From Cyclobacteriaceae bacterium (GTDB taxonomy: Bacteria; Bacteroidota; Bacteroidia; Cytophagales; Cyclobacteriaceae): DNA of 64,000 nt. Position numbers and translations under genes: made by a program. The notes beneath the pieces were generated by a model that did not search any database, had not been told where the DNA came from, and was given only the letters and a program-made list of their open reading frames with translations. The stretch lies in NCBI GenBank assembly GCA_030584025.1, contig CP129487.1:3687001-3751000 (forward strand), written 5' to 3'. Of this stretch, positions 43,577 through 51,323 are shown in pieces (the first letter of the stretch is position 1; each line of letters begins with the position of its first letter).

Positions 43577-44146
43577 ATGAAACACACAAAAGAAATAGCC
43601 AAATCAACCCGAACCCATCGAAAACTTCATCGCATTGTCGGTTCATTTTTACTGATTTTCTTTTTCCTCATTTCCCTCACCGGGTTGTTGCTGGGCTGGA
43701 AAAAACATTCGGGCGGATTAATTCTTCCCGAAACACAAAAAGGAATTTCTGCCGACCTGAAAGGATGGTTGAGTTACGATTCACTGAATACCCTTGCGCT
43801 TCAGGCTTTACGCGATTCATTGCCCGGTCAATCGCCACGGTTAGATCGCATTGACGCAAGACCGGACAAAGGAATTGTGAAGTTCGTATTTAAAGATCAT
43901 TACACCGAAATTCAGTTGGACGCTACAAGCGGAAAAGTATTGGCCGTAAACCAACGTACTTCCGATATCATTGAACAAATACACGATGGTTCCATTTTGG
44001 ATTTTATGGTTGATACTTCTAATGGCCAGATCAAACTTGTGTACACAACCTTAACCGGAGGCGGCCTGGCGTTGCTTTCCTTTACAGGATTTTGGTTGTG
44101 GTATAATCCGAGAAGAATACGAAAGAGAAAGGAACAACCAGAGTAA
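43577..44146 (+). CDS. PepSY-associated transmembrane protein
   Basis: A 189-aa inner-membrane protein: a basic start (THRKLHRIVGS), membrane helix at about 24-41 (FLLIFFFLISLTGLLLGW), a periplasmic PepSY-like domain (RLDRIDARPDKGIVKFVF, then YTEIQLDATSGKVLAV), and a second helix at about 158-178 (TGGGLALLSFTGFWLWY). Such two-helix PepSY proteins often sit beside TonB receptors and act in reduction or import of siderophore iron. The gene follows the receptor by 21 bases. Confidence 0.85.
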   Translation: MKHTKEIAKSTRTHRKLHRIVGSFLLIFFFLISLTGLLLGWKKHSGGLILPETQKGISADLKGWLSYDSLNTLALQALRDSLPGQSPRLDRIDARPDKGIVKFVFKDHYTEIQLDATSGKVLAVNQRTSDIIEQIHDGSILDFMVDTSNGQIKLVYTTLTGGGLALLSFTGFWLWYNPRRIRKRKEQPE

Positions 44147-44161
44147 TCAGAAATCGATAGC

Positions 44162-45685
44162 CTAAACAGAAGCCATCATCTTCAAAATATCATCTACATA
44201 CTCGCGCGAGTTGGCCAGGCGCGGTACTTTATTTTGCCCTCCTAATTTGCCACGGCTCTTCATCCAGTTGTAAAACGTGCCGGGCTCTGCGCTGTGAATT
44301 TTCGGTGCCACCAATGCCAGATCATGTGCGCGCTTGGCATCGTAGTCGCTGTTAATTTTGCGCAAAGCTGAATCCAATATGTGTATAAACTCACCTAAAT
44401 CTCCCGGTTGTTTCTTGAATTCAATAATCCACTCATGACCACCCTTTTTGTTCGCTTCTAAAAACACCGGGGCTGCTGTAAAATTTTCAATGATGGCACC
44501 GGTGGCATCACAGGCTTTGGTTATAGCCGCTTCCGCATTTTCAACAATTACCTCCTCGCCAAACGCATTAATGAAGTGCTTGGTGCGCCCTGATATTTTT
44601 ATCCGATAGGGAGACAGTGAAGTGAATTTTATGGTATCGCCAATGCTATAACGCCATAAACCCGCATTGGTGCTGATCACCATGGCGTAGTTTTTTCCCA
44701 ACTCTACTTCACTCAACCGTAACGCCTTCGGATTTTCCTTTTCCATTTCATCCATCGGAATGAATTCGTAAAAAATCCCATAGTCGAGCATGAGCAACAT
44801 TTCTTCTGAATCACGCTTATCCTGAATGCCAAAGAAACCTTCACTTGCATTGTAAATCTCCCAGTAAATCATCGAAGGATCAGGAATCAATTCCCGAAAC
44901 AGGGCACGATACGGTTTAAACGAAACTGCACCATGAAAAAAAACTTCCAGGTTAGGCCAAACTTCTTTGATGTGTTTTTTGCCTGTGAGTTGTACCACGC
45001 GTTGAATGAGCAGAATCGTCCACGTTGGCACACCAGCAATGTTGGTCACGTTTTCTTCAGCTGTTTCCCGCGCCAGCTTTTCAATCTTCTCCTCCCAATT
45101 ACTCATGAGGGCGGTTTGAAGTTTTGGTGTGCGAATAAACTCAGCCCAAATGGGAAGGTTCTGCATAATCACCGCAGAAACATCTCCGTAATATGATGAT
45201 GCAGTTGGATCAAATTCATTTACCTGGTGGCTTCCACCAACAGCCAATCCCTTACCATCAAAAATTTTAGTGTTGGGATAGTTGTTTACAAAAATGGAGA
45301 TCAGGTCTTTTCCTCCTTTGAAGTGACAATCTTCAAGCGCTTCTTGCGATACAGGGATAAATTTGCTTCGGGCATTTGTGGTGCCTGATGATTTTGAAAA
45401 CCACTTGATTTCAGAAGGCCACAACACATTTTGCTCACCCCGCATTTGCCGTTCGATGTAAGGAAAAAGATTTTCGTAGGTATGAACGGGCACACGCTCA
45501 CGAAACATGCCGTATGTACCAATGGAACCAAAGTCATATTTCTTTCCGAACTCGGTTCCCTTTGCGGTTTGAATCAGTCTTCTGAAAATTTCATCCTGAA
45601 CTTCATGCGGATACTTCATGAAAAGCTCTATCTGATGAATACGCTTCTTCATCACCCACGTCAGTATCGAATTCAGCAGTCCCAT
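44162..45685 (-). CDS. GH3 auxin-responsive promoter family protein
   Basis: A 507-aa cytoplasmic protein of the acyl-adenylate-forming GH3 family; plant members join amino acids to hormones such as indole-acetate or jasmonate. Matches include KWFSKSSGTTNARSKFIP (phosphate-binding loop), GVPTWTILLIQRV, EIYNASEGFFGIQD (adenylate motif), LWRYSIGDTIKFTSLSPYRIKISGRTKHFINAFGEEV, and the C-terminal RGKLGGQNKVPRL. Bacterial members are widespread in Bacteroidetes, with unknown substrates. Full length. Confidence 0.93.
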   Translation of the reverse strand: MGLLNSILTWVMKKRIHQIELFMKYPHEVQDEIFRRLIQTAKGTEFGKKYDFGSIGTYGMFRERVPVHTYENLFPYIERQMRGEQNVLWPSEIKWFSKSSGTTNARSKFIPVSQEALEDCHFKGGKDLISIFVNNYPNTKIFDGKGLAVGGSHQVNEFDPTASSYYGDVSAVIMQNLPIWAEFIRTPKLQTALMSNWEEKIEKLARETAEENVTNIAGVPTWTILLIQRVVQLTGKKHIKEVWPNLEVFFHGAVSFKPYRALFRELIPDPSMIYWEIYNASEGFFGIQDKRDSEEMLLMLDYGIFYEFIPMDEMEKENPKALRLSEVELGKNYAMVISTNAGLWRYSIGDTIKFTSLSPYRIKISGRTKHFINAFGEEVIVENAEAAITKACDATGAIIENFTAAPVFLEANKKGGHEWIIEFKKQPGDLGEFIHILDSALRKINSDYDAKRAHDLALVAPKIHSAEPGTFYNWMKSRGKLGGQNKVPRLANSREYVDDILKMMASV

Positions 45686-45785
45686 AGGTATCCGGTAACC
45701 TCAAAAATAGACATAATAGGATGAATTAAAAGGCCTTACGCAGGTTAAGAGCCAGGGCATTTTGCTGAATCTGAAATGGCTGAAA

Positions 45786-46559
45786 TTACAAGGATTCGTC
45801 CGTCCAGGTATCGTTGCTTTGGGTCACCACTTTGGCCCTGCGCAACTCAAAATTCTGGCCAAGGTAAACCTTGCGTACCTGCGGATCGCTGGCCAGGTCT
45901 TCGGCTGTTCCGGATTTAAAGAGTTTTCCGTCCACCATCAGGTAAGCGCGATCGGTAATGGAAAGGGTTTCATCAACGTTGTGATCAGTGATAAGAATGC
46001 CAATGTTTTTACTTTTCAGTTTCGCTACGATGGATTGAATTTCTTCCACTGCAATCGGGTCAACCCCCGCAAACGGTTCATCCAACAAAACAAAGCTGGG
46101 ATCTACTGCCAATGCGCGCGCAATCTCCGTCCTTCTGCGCTCACCTCCGGATAAAGACATGCCCAGGTTTTTTCGCACTTTATGCAGACTGAATTCATTG
46201 ATTAGCTCGTCCACTTTTTCCATCCGTTGTTGTCGGGTGAACTCGCGCATTTCCAAAACCGATAAAATATTTTCTTCAACCGTAAGCTTTCTGAACACCG
46301 ATGCTTCCTGGGCAAGATAACCGATACCCTTTCGTGCGCGTTGATACATCGGCAACGCGGTAATGTCTTCACTATCCAGAAAGATTTTGCCTTCGTTGGG
46401 TTTAATCAAACCAACAATCATGTAGAATGATGTGGTTTTACCGGCACCGTTAGGCCCAAGCAATCCTACAATCTCGCCCTGACCAACCTGTACAGATACA
46501 TGATCCACCACAGTACGGCTCTTATATTTCTTTACCAGATTTTCTGCCCGAAGAATCAT
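45786..46559 (-). CDS. lptB: LPS export ABC transporter ATP-binding protein
   Basis: A 257-aa ATPase that drives LptFG in extracting LPS from the inner membrane. Walker A GPNGAGKTT, the LptB-typical GYLAQEASVFRKLTVEENI, signature MSLSGGERRRTEIARAL, Walker B FVLLDEPFAGVDPIA and switch LITDHNV are all present. The start overlaps recJ by 4 bases. The C-terminus ends about 10-15 residues beyond the E. coli protein. Just after the stop the same frame stays open for 19 more codons (to 45727). Confidence 0.95.
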   Translation of the reverse strand: MILRAENLVKKYKSRTVVDHVSVQVGQGEIVGLLGPNGAGKTTSFYMIVGLIKPNEGKIFLDSEDITALPMYQRARKGIGYLAQEASVFRKLTVEENILSVLEMREFTRQQRMEKVDELINEFSLHKVRKNLGMSLSGGERRRTEIARALAVDPSFVLLDEPFAGVDPIAVEEIQSIVAKLKSKNIGILITDHNVDETLSITDRAYLMVDGKLFKSGTAEDLASDPQVRKVYLGQNFELRRAKVVTQSNDTWTDESL

Positions 46560-48262
46560 GCGTTGTCAAATTTAATATCCTTAATGCGTAATTGAATACT
46601 GGTGTTCCCATTGAATACGTTTTCTTCAATGTTGAACACCATGCTAAACGTATCACCGGAGGCCAGTTGATCGTAGTACTCAGCCAGATCAAAACCCACT
46701 GCCTGAAACACGGTTTCATTTCCTTCCTGACCAGCCAAAAATCTAACGTGTCTTTCCTTGAAACTTGACAGCGCGTTCACCACGTACACCCGGCTCGCTT
46801 CAAAAACCGGCTTATGATTTTCCGGTCCGAAGGGGGCCATTTGTTTAAGCACGCTTAAAAATTTAGGAGTAATTTTGTCAAACAAAATCGGTACATCAAT
46901 TTCAATAACCGGTGTCAGCATTTCTTCGGTTATCGATTTCGACACCACTTCTTCAAACCGCTCTTGAAAAGCTTTCAGGTTGCCGGCATCCATGGTAAGT
47001 CCTGCAGCATATTTATGCCCTCCAAATTTCTCCAGCAAATCGCTGCAACTCAACATGGCTTCATACAAGTTAAAGCCATTTACACTTCGGGCCGATCCGG
47101 TAATTTTATTGTTTGATTCGGTTAAGATCACAGTGGGGCGGTAATATTTCTCGATACACCGAGCAGCAACTATGCCAATTACACCCTTATGCCATGAGTT
47201 TTTAAACAGTACCGTAGATTTTGCCGCCCGAAGTGATTCGTCACCTTCAATCATGGCCAGCGCTTCTTCGGTAATGCTGCTATCAAATTCCCTGCGCAGG
47301 TCATTCTTGGTGTTAACTTGTTCGGCTAGCTCTAACGCCTCTTCATCGGAAGTGGCGGTAAGCAAATCAACGGCAGCGCTACCATGCGCTACACGACCGG
47401 CTGCATTGATGCGTGGACCGAGTGTGAACACAATACCCGAAACATCAAGCTCATTTTTCAGTTGAGAAATTTCTTTCAACGCTTTCAATCCGGGTACCGG
47501 ATTCTCGTTTAGCTTTTGCAATCCAAAATAGGTAAGTATTCTGTTCTCTCCTGTAATTGGAACAATATCGGATGCAATGCTCACCGCAACCAGATCAAGG
47601 TATTCAAAAACTTCTTCTTCCTTCCGATACTGCCTTGCGTAAGCCTGTATCAACTTAAACCCTAACCCACATCCGCTTAGTTCAGTGTATGGATACGTGC
47701 AATCTTTTCGTTTCGGATCAAGCACCGCTACCGCATTCGGAATTTTTTCATCCGGCAGGTGATGATCGCAAATAATAAAATCGATGCCCTTGTGATTGGC
47801 CAGCAACACCATATCCGATGCCTTGATACCACAATCAAGTGCTATGATCAATGAAAAATTATTCTCTTCCGCCCACTCTACACCTGCACGTGAAATGCCG
47901 TAACCTTCTTTGTTCCGATCGGGAATGTAAATGGAACAATTCGGATAAAACCGATGTAGGTAATTGTACACCAATGACACAGCCGTTGTTCCGTCCACAT
48001 CGTAATCACCGTAGATTAAAATTTGTTCGTTATTATCCAGTGCCTGCTTTAATCGCTGCACGGCCTGCTCCATATCGCGCATCAAAAAAGGATCGTGAAG
48101 CTGATCCAATGATGGCCTGAAAAAATCCTTTGCTTGTTGCAGTGTGGTGATGCCACGCTGAATCAAGACTGTTGTTAAGTATGGATTAAGGTTTAATTCT
48201 TTGCCGAGCGCTTCAATCTGCTCTTTTGAAGGAAGAGGTTTGTATATCCACTTCTTCTCCAT
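46556..48262 (-). CDS. recJ: Single-stranded-DNA-specific exonuclease
   Basis: A 568-aa RecJ 5'-3' exonuclease used in recombination and mismatch repair. DHH-family metal motifs are present in order: YGDYDVDGTTAVSL, ALDCGIKASD, CDHHLPDEKIP, then LGPRINAAGRVAHGSAA, WHKGVIGIVAARCIEKY, and DHHA1 FGGHKYAAGLTMDAGN. An OB-fold closes the protein. Length is normal. The recJ stop overlaps the lptB start (ATGA). Confidence 0.96.
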   Translation of the reverse strand: MEKKWIYKPLPSKEQIEALGKELNLNPYLTTVLIQRGITTLQQAKDFFRPSLDQLHDPFLMRDMEQAVQRLKQALDNNEQILIYGDYDVDGTTAVSLVYNYLHRFYPNCSIYIPDRNKEGYGISRAGVEWAEENNFSLIIALDCGIKASDMVLLANHKGIDFIICDHHLPDEKIPNAVAVLDPKRKDCTYPYTELSGCGLGFKLIQAYARQYRKEEEVFEYLDLVAVSIASDIVPITGENRILTYFGLQKLNENPVPGLKALKEISQLKNELDVSGIVFTLGPRINAAGRVAHGSAAVDLLTATSDEEALELAEQVNTKNDLRREFDSSITEEALAMIEGDESLRAAKSTVLFKNSWHKGVIGIVAARCIEKYYRPTVILTESNNKITGSARSVNGFNLYEAMLSCSDLLEKFGGHKYAAGLTMDAGNLKAFQERFEEVVSKSITEEMLTPVIEIDVPILFDKITPKFLSVLKQMAPFGPENHKPVFEASRVYVVNALSSFKERHVRFLAGQEGNETVFQAVGFDLAEYYDQLASGDTFSMVFNIEENVFNGNTSIQLRIKDIKFDNA

Positions 48263-48266
48263 GTGT

Positions 48267-49055
48267 TTACTGATTCATTTCAAATGTAAGTGTTCCTTCG
48301 GTTCCGCGAACACCGTTAACACCATACTCACCGGGTTTGCCATCAGTACCGTTTCTGCGATTGGGACCCAATCCGGCTGAGCCTATGTATCCTCCTCGTC
48401 CGCCTTGCCCGGCTTTACCACCATAATTTCTGAACAATACTTTTGTGCCGATCCAGTTTCGAATGATATCAGCGTTTACACTGCTGATTACCAGGTTACC
48501 TCCGTGTCCGCCATCACCACCGCGGCCTCCATTGCCACCATTGGCACCATCACCGCCATTACAGTGAACCGTACCCGGACTCCCATCTCCACCTTTTCCT
48601 CCGGCACCACCATCGCCACCATTTCCTCCTGAGAGATCGATGATGAGTCTTCCGTTAACGGTTAGATTTTCGACATAGAGCGACAGGTTAACACCGGGCC
48701 CACCGGACAACCCGGATACGCCATTGCTTCCATCCGATCCATCGCGACATGGTCCTACTTGTGTTACTCCGGATCTTCCATCACGACCTGCCTTACCATG
48801 AATGCCAACACCAAGGATGTAACAGTCATTTCCAATTATGGCGACCTTCGCTCGTATAAAATTTTCTCGCTTGAGTTCGTTCAACACCAACTTCGATGAG
48901 TCTTCCATCACCAAGGTATCGGCAACCAGAATATCCGTTTCATTGTCAAACTCGAATGACTCTCCGGATTTGATCACAAGCTTATCTACCCGCACCTGCG
49001 ACCATGCAGCACTTGTCATCAGCACTAATAATCCTATGAATCCGATTCGCTTCAT
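48267..49055 (-). CDS. Secreted glycine-rich collagen-like protein
   Basis: A 262-aa exported protein from ATG 49053-49055 (signal IGFIGLLVLMTSAAWSQ); the frame stays open upstream but that part is not signal-like. The N-terminal third is a beta-rich domain (KLVIKSGESFEFDNETDILVAD). From about residue 98 the chain is glycine-rich with collagen-like runs, e.g. GKAGRDGRSGV, GGNGGDGGAGGKGGDGSPG, GANGGNGGRGGDGGHGG and GTDGKPGEYGVNGVRG, broken by a beta segment (NLSLYVENLTVNGRLIIDL). Gly-X-Y order is imperfect. It likely forms a surface fibre; a terminator of the upstream SPOR gene lies before it. Confidence 0.75.
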   Translation of the reverse strand: MKRIGFIGLLVLMTSAAWSQVRVDKLVIKSGESFEFDNETDILVADTLVMEDSSKLVLNELKRENFIRAKVAIIGNDCYILGVGIHGKAGRDGRSGVTQVGPCRDGSDGSNGVSGLSGGPGVNLSLYVENLTVNGRLIIDLSGGNGGDGGAGGKGGDGSPGTVHCNGGDGANGGNGGRGGDGGHGGNLVISSVNADIIRNWIGTKVLFRNYGGKAGQGGRGGYIGSAGLGPNRRNGTDGKPGEYGVNGVRGTEGTLTFEMNQ

Positions 49056-49092
49056 CGCACAAAACTCAATATAGTTGATCAACATAAAAAAC

Positions 49093-49121
49093 AAAAAGCA
49101 GCATTAATCATGCTGCTTTTT
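49093..49121 (-). terminator. Terminator of the SPOR-domain gene
   Basis: AAAAAGCAGCAT (49093-49104), loop TAATC, ATGCTGCTTTTT (49110-49121): a perfect 12-bp stem. Read on the minus strand it starts 21 bases after the stop codon at 49143 and is followed by GTTTTTTATG. It separates that gene from the collagen-like gene. Confidence 0.88.
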
Positions 49122-49142
49122 GCTAACGAACGAATATATGTT

Positions 49143-49775
49143 TTATTCCTCTGTTTTCGGCTTTTCTGCAGTTACGCCTTCCAATACATCTTTAATTTCA
49201 GTGCGCTGGCCATCTTTATAAGGCACAATCCAGGCATCTTTCACGCCCATTTCGCGCATATATTTTTTAAACTGATCAGCCTCCCAATAATCGCGGAAAA
49301 TACCGATGGTGATGCGTTGAGGTTCGCCCTCTTTTACTTCGCCACCAAAATTGGGGTTGTTGTCAAAATACTTCGACAGGTCTTTGTTTTTAAACGCACC
49401 AACCTGCACCTTAAATACTACACCGCGCGAAAAATCCATTGGGTTTATCACGGGGTTTTCCTTGAGTTGCGCCAACTCTGCACGGGTGGCAGTTAGTTGC
49501 CCGCGCATTTGTGAAAGCTCATCTTCCAACTCAGCAATGCGCGCATCTTTGTTGCTCATGGTGTTTTGAAGATCCGTAACGCGCTTGTTCAGCGTGGCTA
49601 CCTGGTTGTCGGCTGTTTGCTTATCTTCTACAAACTGCTTCAGGTTAGCAGGGTTCTTGGCGTATTCCTTGGCTTTTTTCTTCCACTCCTTTTTTTCCTG
49701 CTTGGAAAGCTGGGCGAAAGATTGCGTGCCCGCAAAAAGTAAAGCCATACAGAAGAGTAGTGCTAATTTTTTCAT
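49143..49775 (-). CDS. SPOR-domain protein with coiled coil, exported
   Basis: A 210-aa exported protein (signal LALLFCMALLFAGTQSFAQ). A Lys-rich segment (KQEKKEWKKKAKEYAK) is followed by a coiled coil at about 55-105 (VATLNKRVTDLQNTMSNK, then ELEDELSQMRGQLTAT), then a SPOR-like domain at about 118-190: VFKVQVGAFKNKDLSKYF and RITIGIFRDYWEADQFKKYM. SPOR domains bind peptidoglycan lacking stem peptides, often at the division site. Its own terminator follows. Confidence 0.8.
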   Translation of the reverse strand: MKKLALLFCMALLFAGTQSFAQLSKQEKKEWKKKAKEYAKNPANLKQFVEDKQTADNQVATLNKRVTDLQNTMSNKDARIAELEDELSQMRGQLTATRAELAQLKENPVINPMDFSRGVVFKVQVGAFKNKDLSKYFDNNPNFGGEVKEGEPQRITIGIFRDYWEADQFKKYMREMGVKDAWIVPYKDGQRTEIKDVLEGVTAEKPKTEE

Positions 49776-49828
49776 TGTTCTAGTTTAAAAAGTTTATTAA
49801 AAGTACAAATTATTTTGAAATTCCTACT

Positions 49829-51223
49829 TTAAAGGCTTCCCACCATCTTCTCGGGCCGCACCCACTCATCAAACTGCTCCGATGTAAGCAAGCCCAACTC
49901 AACAGCAGCTTCACGCAGGGTCTTGTTTTCCTTATGTGCCTTCTTGGCAATTTTAGCGGCATTTTCATAGCCAATATGCGTATTCAATGCTGTTACCAAC
50001 ATCAATGAATTCTCCAAATGTTGGCGAATAATCGCCTCATTTGGCTCAATGCCTTCTGCACATTTATCATTGAATGAAACACACGCATCACCCAACAGAC
50101 GAGCCGATTGCAGTACGTTTGCGGCAATCACCGGCTTGAACACGTTCAACTCAAAATGGCCGGTTGCCCCGCCAATCGAAACGGCCACATCATTGCCGAT
50201 AACCTGTGCACATACCATGGTTAATGCTTCCGGTTGTGTGGGATTTACTTTACCCGGCATAATGGATGAGCCCGGTTCGTTATCCGGAATGATGATTTCA
50301 CCGATGCCGCAACGCGGTCCAGAGCTTAACATGCGGATGTCATTAGCTACTTTCATCAGTGCCACCGCTGCACGCTTCAACGCGCCCGATAACTCAACCA
50401 TGGCATCGTGCGCTGCCAACGCCTCAAACTTGTTTGGTGCGGTAACAAACGGATAGCCGGTTAACTCAGCAATTTTCTTTGCGACCAATACATCGTAACC
50501 TTTAGGTGTATTGAGACCAGTACCTACCGCGGTTCCGCCAAGCGCCAGTTCAAGCACCATCTCCAACGCATTATTAATGGCGCGGATGCTGTTGTCGATC
50601 TGCTGCACGTAACCCGAAAACTCCTGACCAAGTGTAAGCGGGGTTGCATCCATAAAATGCGTGCGGCCCGTCTTCACAATATTTTTATATGCTGCCGATT
50701 TTTTCGCAAGCGTATCGCGAAGTTTTTTCATGCCCGGTAAGGTGATCTCCACCACCTGCTTGTAGGCTGCAATGTGCATGGCGGTAGGGAAGGTATCGTT
50801 TGAGGATTGTGATTTGTTTACATCATCATTGGGATGTAACACTTTTTTGTCATCCGTTAATTTCCCACCACTCAGCACATGCGCACGATAGGCAATCACT
50901 TCATTCGCATTCATGTTGCTTTGTGTACCTGAACCGGTTTGCCAGATGACTAGCGGGAACTGATCATCGAGCTTGCCGGCAATAATTTCATCGCACGCTT
51001 TGGCGATCAGATCCTTTTTATCGGCCGAAAGCGCACCGAGTTCATGATTGGCCATAGCCGCAGCTTTTTTCAAATAACCAAAAGCATAAATGATTTCTTT
51101 TGGCATGCTGGCCTCGGGCCCGATTTTAAAATTGTTGCGTGAACGCTCAGTTTGCGCGCCCCAGTATTTATCAGCGGGCACCTGTACCTCGCCCATGGTG
51201 TCTTTCTCAATGCGATAGGTCAT
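49829..51223 (-). CDS. fumC: Fumarate hydratase, class II
   Basis: A 464-aa homotetrameric enzyme converting fumarate to malate in the TCA cycle. Recognisable blocks are TGSGTQSNMNANEVI, HPNDDVNKSQSSNDTFPTAMHIAA, GRTHFMDATPLTLGQEF, GGTAVGTGLNTPKGYDV, and the fumarase/aspartase signature GSSIMPGKVNPTQPEAL. Typical length. ATG 51221-51223; about 100 bases separate it from the OmpA gene, including that gene's terminator. Confidence 0.97.
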   Translation of the reverse strand: MTYRIEKDTMGEVQVPADKYWGAQTERSRNNFKIGPEASMPKEIIYAFGYLKKAAAMANHELGALSADKKDLIAKACDEIIAGKLDDQFPLVIWQTGSGTQSNMNANEVIAYRAHVLSGGKLTDDKKVLHPNDDVNKSQSSNDTFPTAMHIAAYKQVVEITLPGMKKLRDTLAKKSAAYKNIVKTGRTHFMDATPLTLGQEFSGYVQQIDNSIRAINNALEMVLELALGGTAVGTGLNTPKGYDVLVAKKIAELTGYPFVTAPNKFEALAAHDAMVELSGALKRAAVALMKVANDIRMLSSGPRCGIGEIIIPDNEPGSSIMPGKVNPTQPEALTMVCAQVIGNDVAVSIGGATGHFELNVFKPVIAANVLQSARLLGDACVSFNDKCAEGIEPNEAIIRQHLENSLMLVTALNTHIGYENAAKIAKKAHKENKTLREAAVELGLLTSEQFDEWVRPEKMVGSL

Positions 51224-51271
51224 AATACAAATGATTTAAAGGTGGCCAAAGTTAGAAAAGATACTACAAAA

Positions 51272-51295
51272 AATGCCGGCTGTAATACCGGCATT
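51272..51295 (-). terminator. Terminator of the OmpA/PD40 lipoprotein gene
   Basis: AATGCCGG (51272-51279), loop CTGTAATA, CCGGCATT (51288-51295): a perfect 8-bp GC-rich stem. On the minus strand it follows the OmpA gene stop at 51324 by 28 bases and is followed by a T-run (TTTTTTGTAG). Confidence 0.82.
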
Positions 51296-51323
51296 CCTCA
51301 ATTAAATTAATAGCTGTTCGTCC

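Noticed and set aside
48405..48632. Repeated glycine codons mistaken for a CRISPR or satellite array
   Set aside because: Units are irregular and in frame with the glycine-rich protein on the minus strand.
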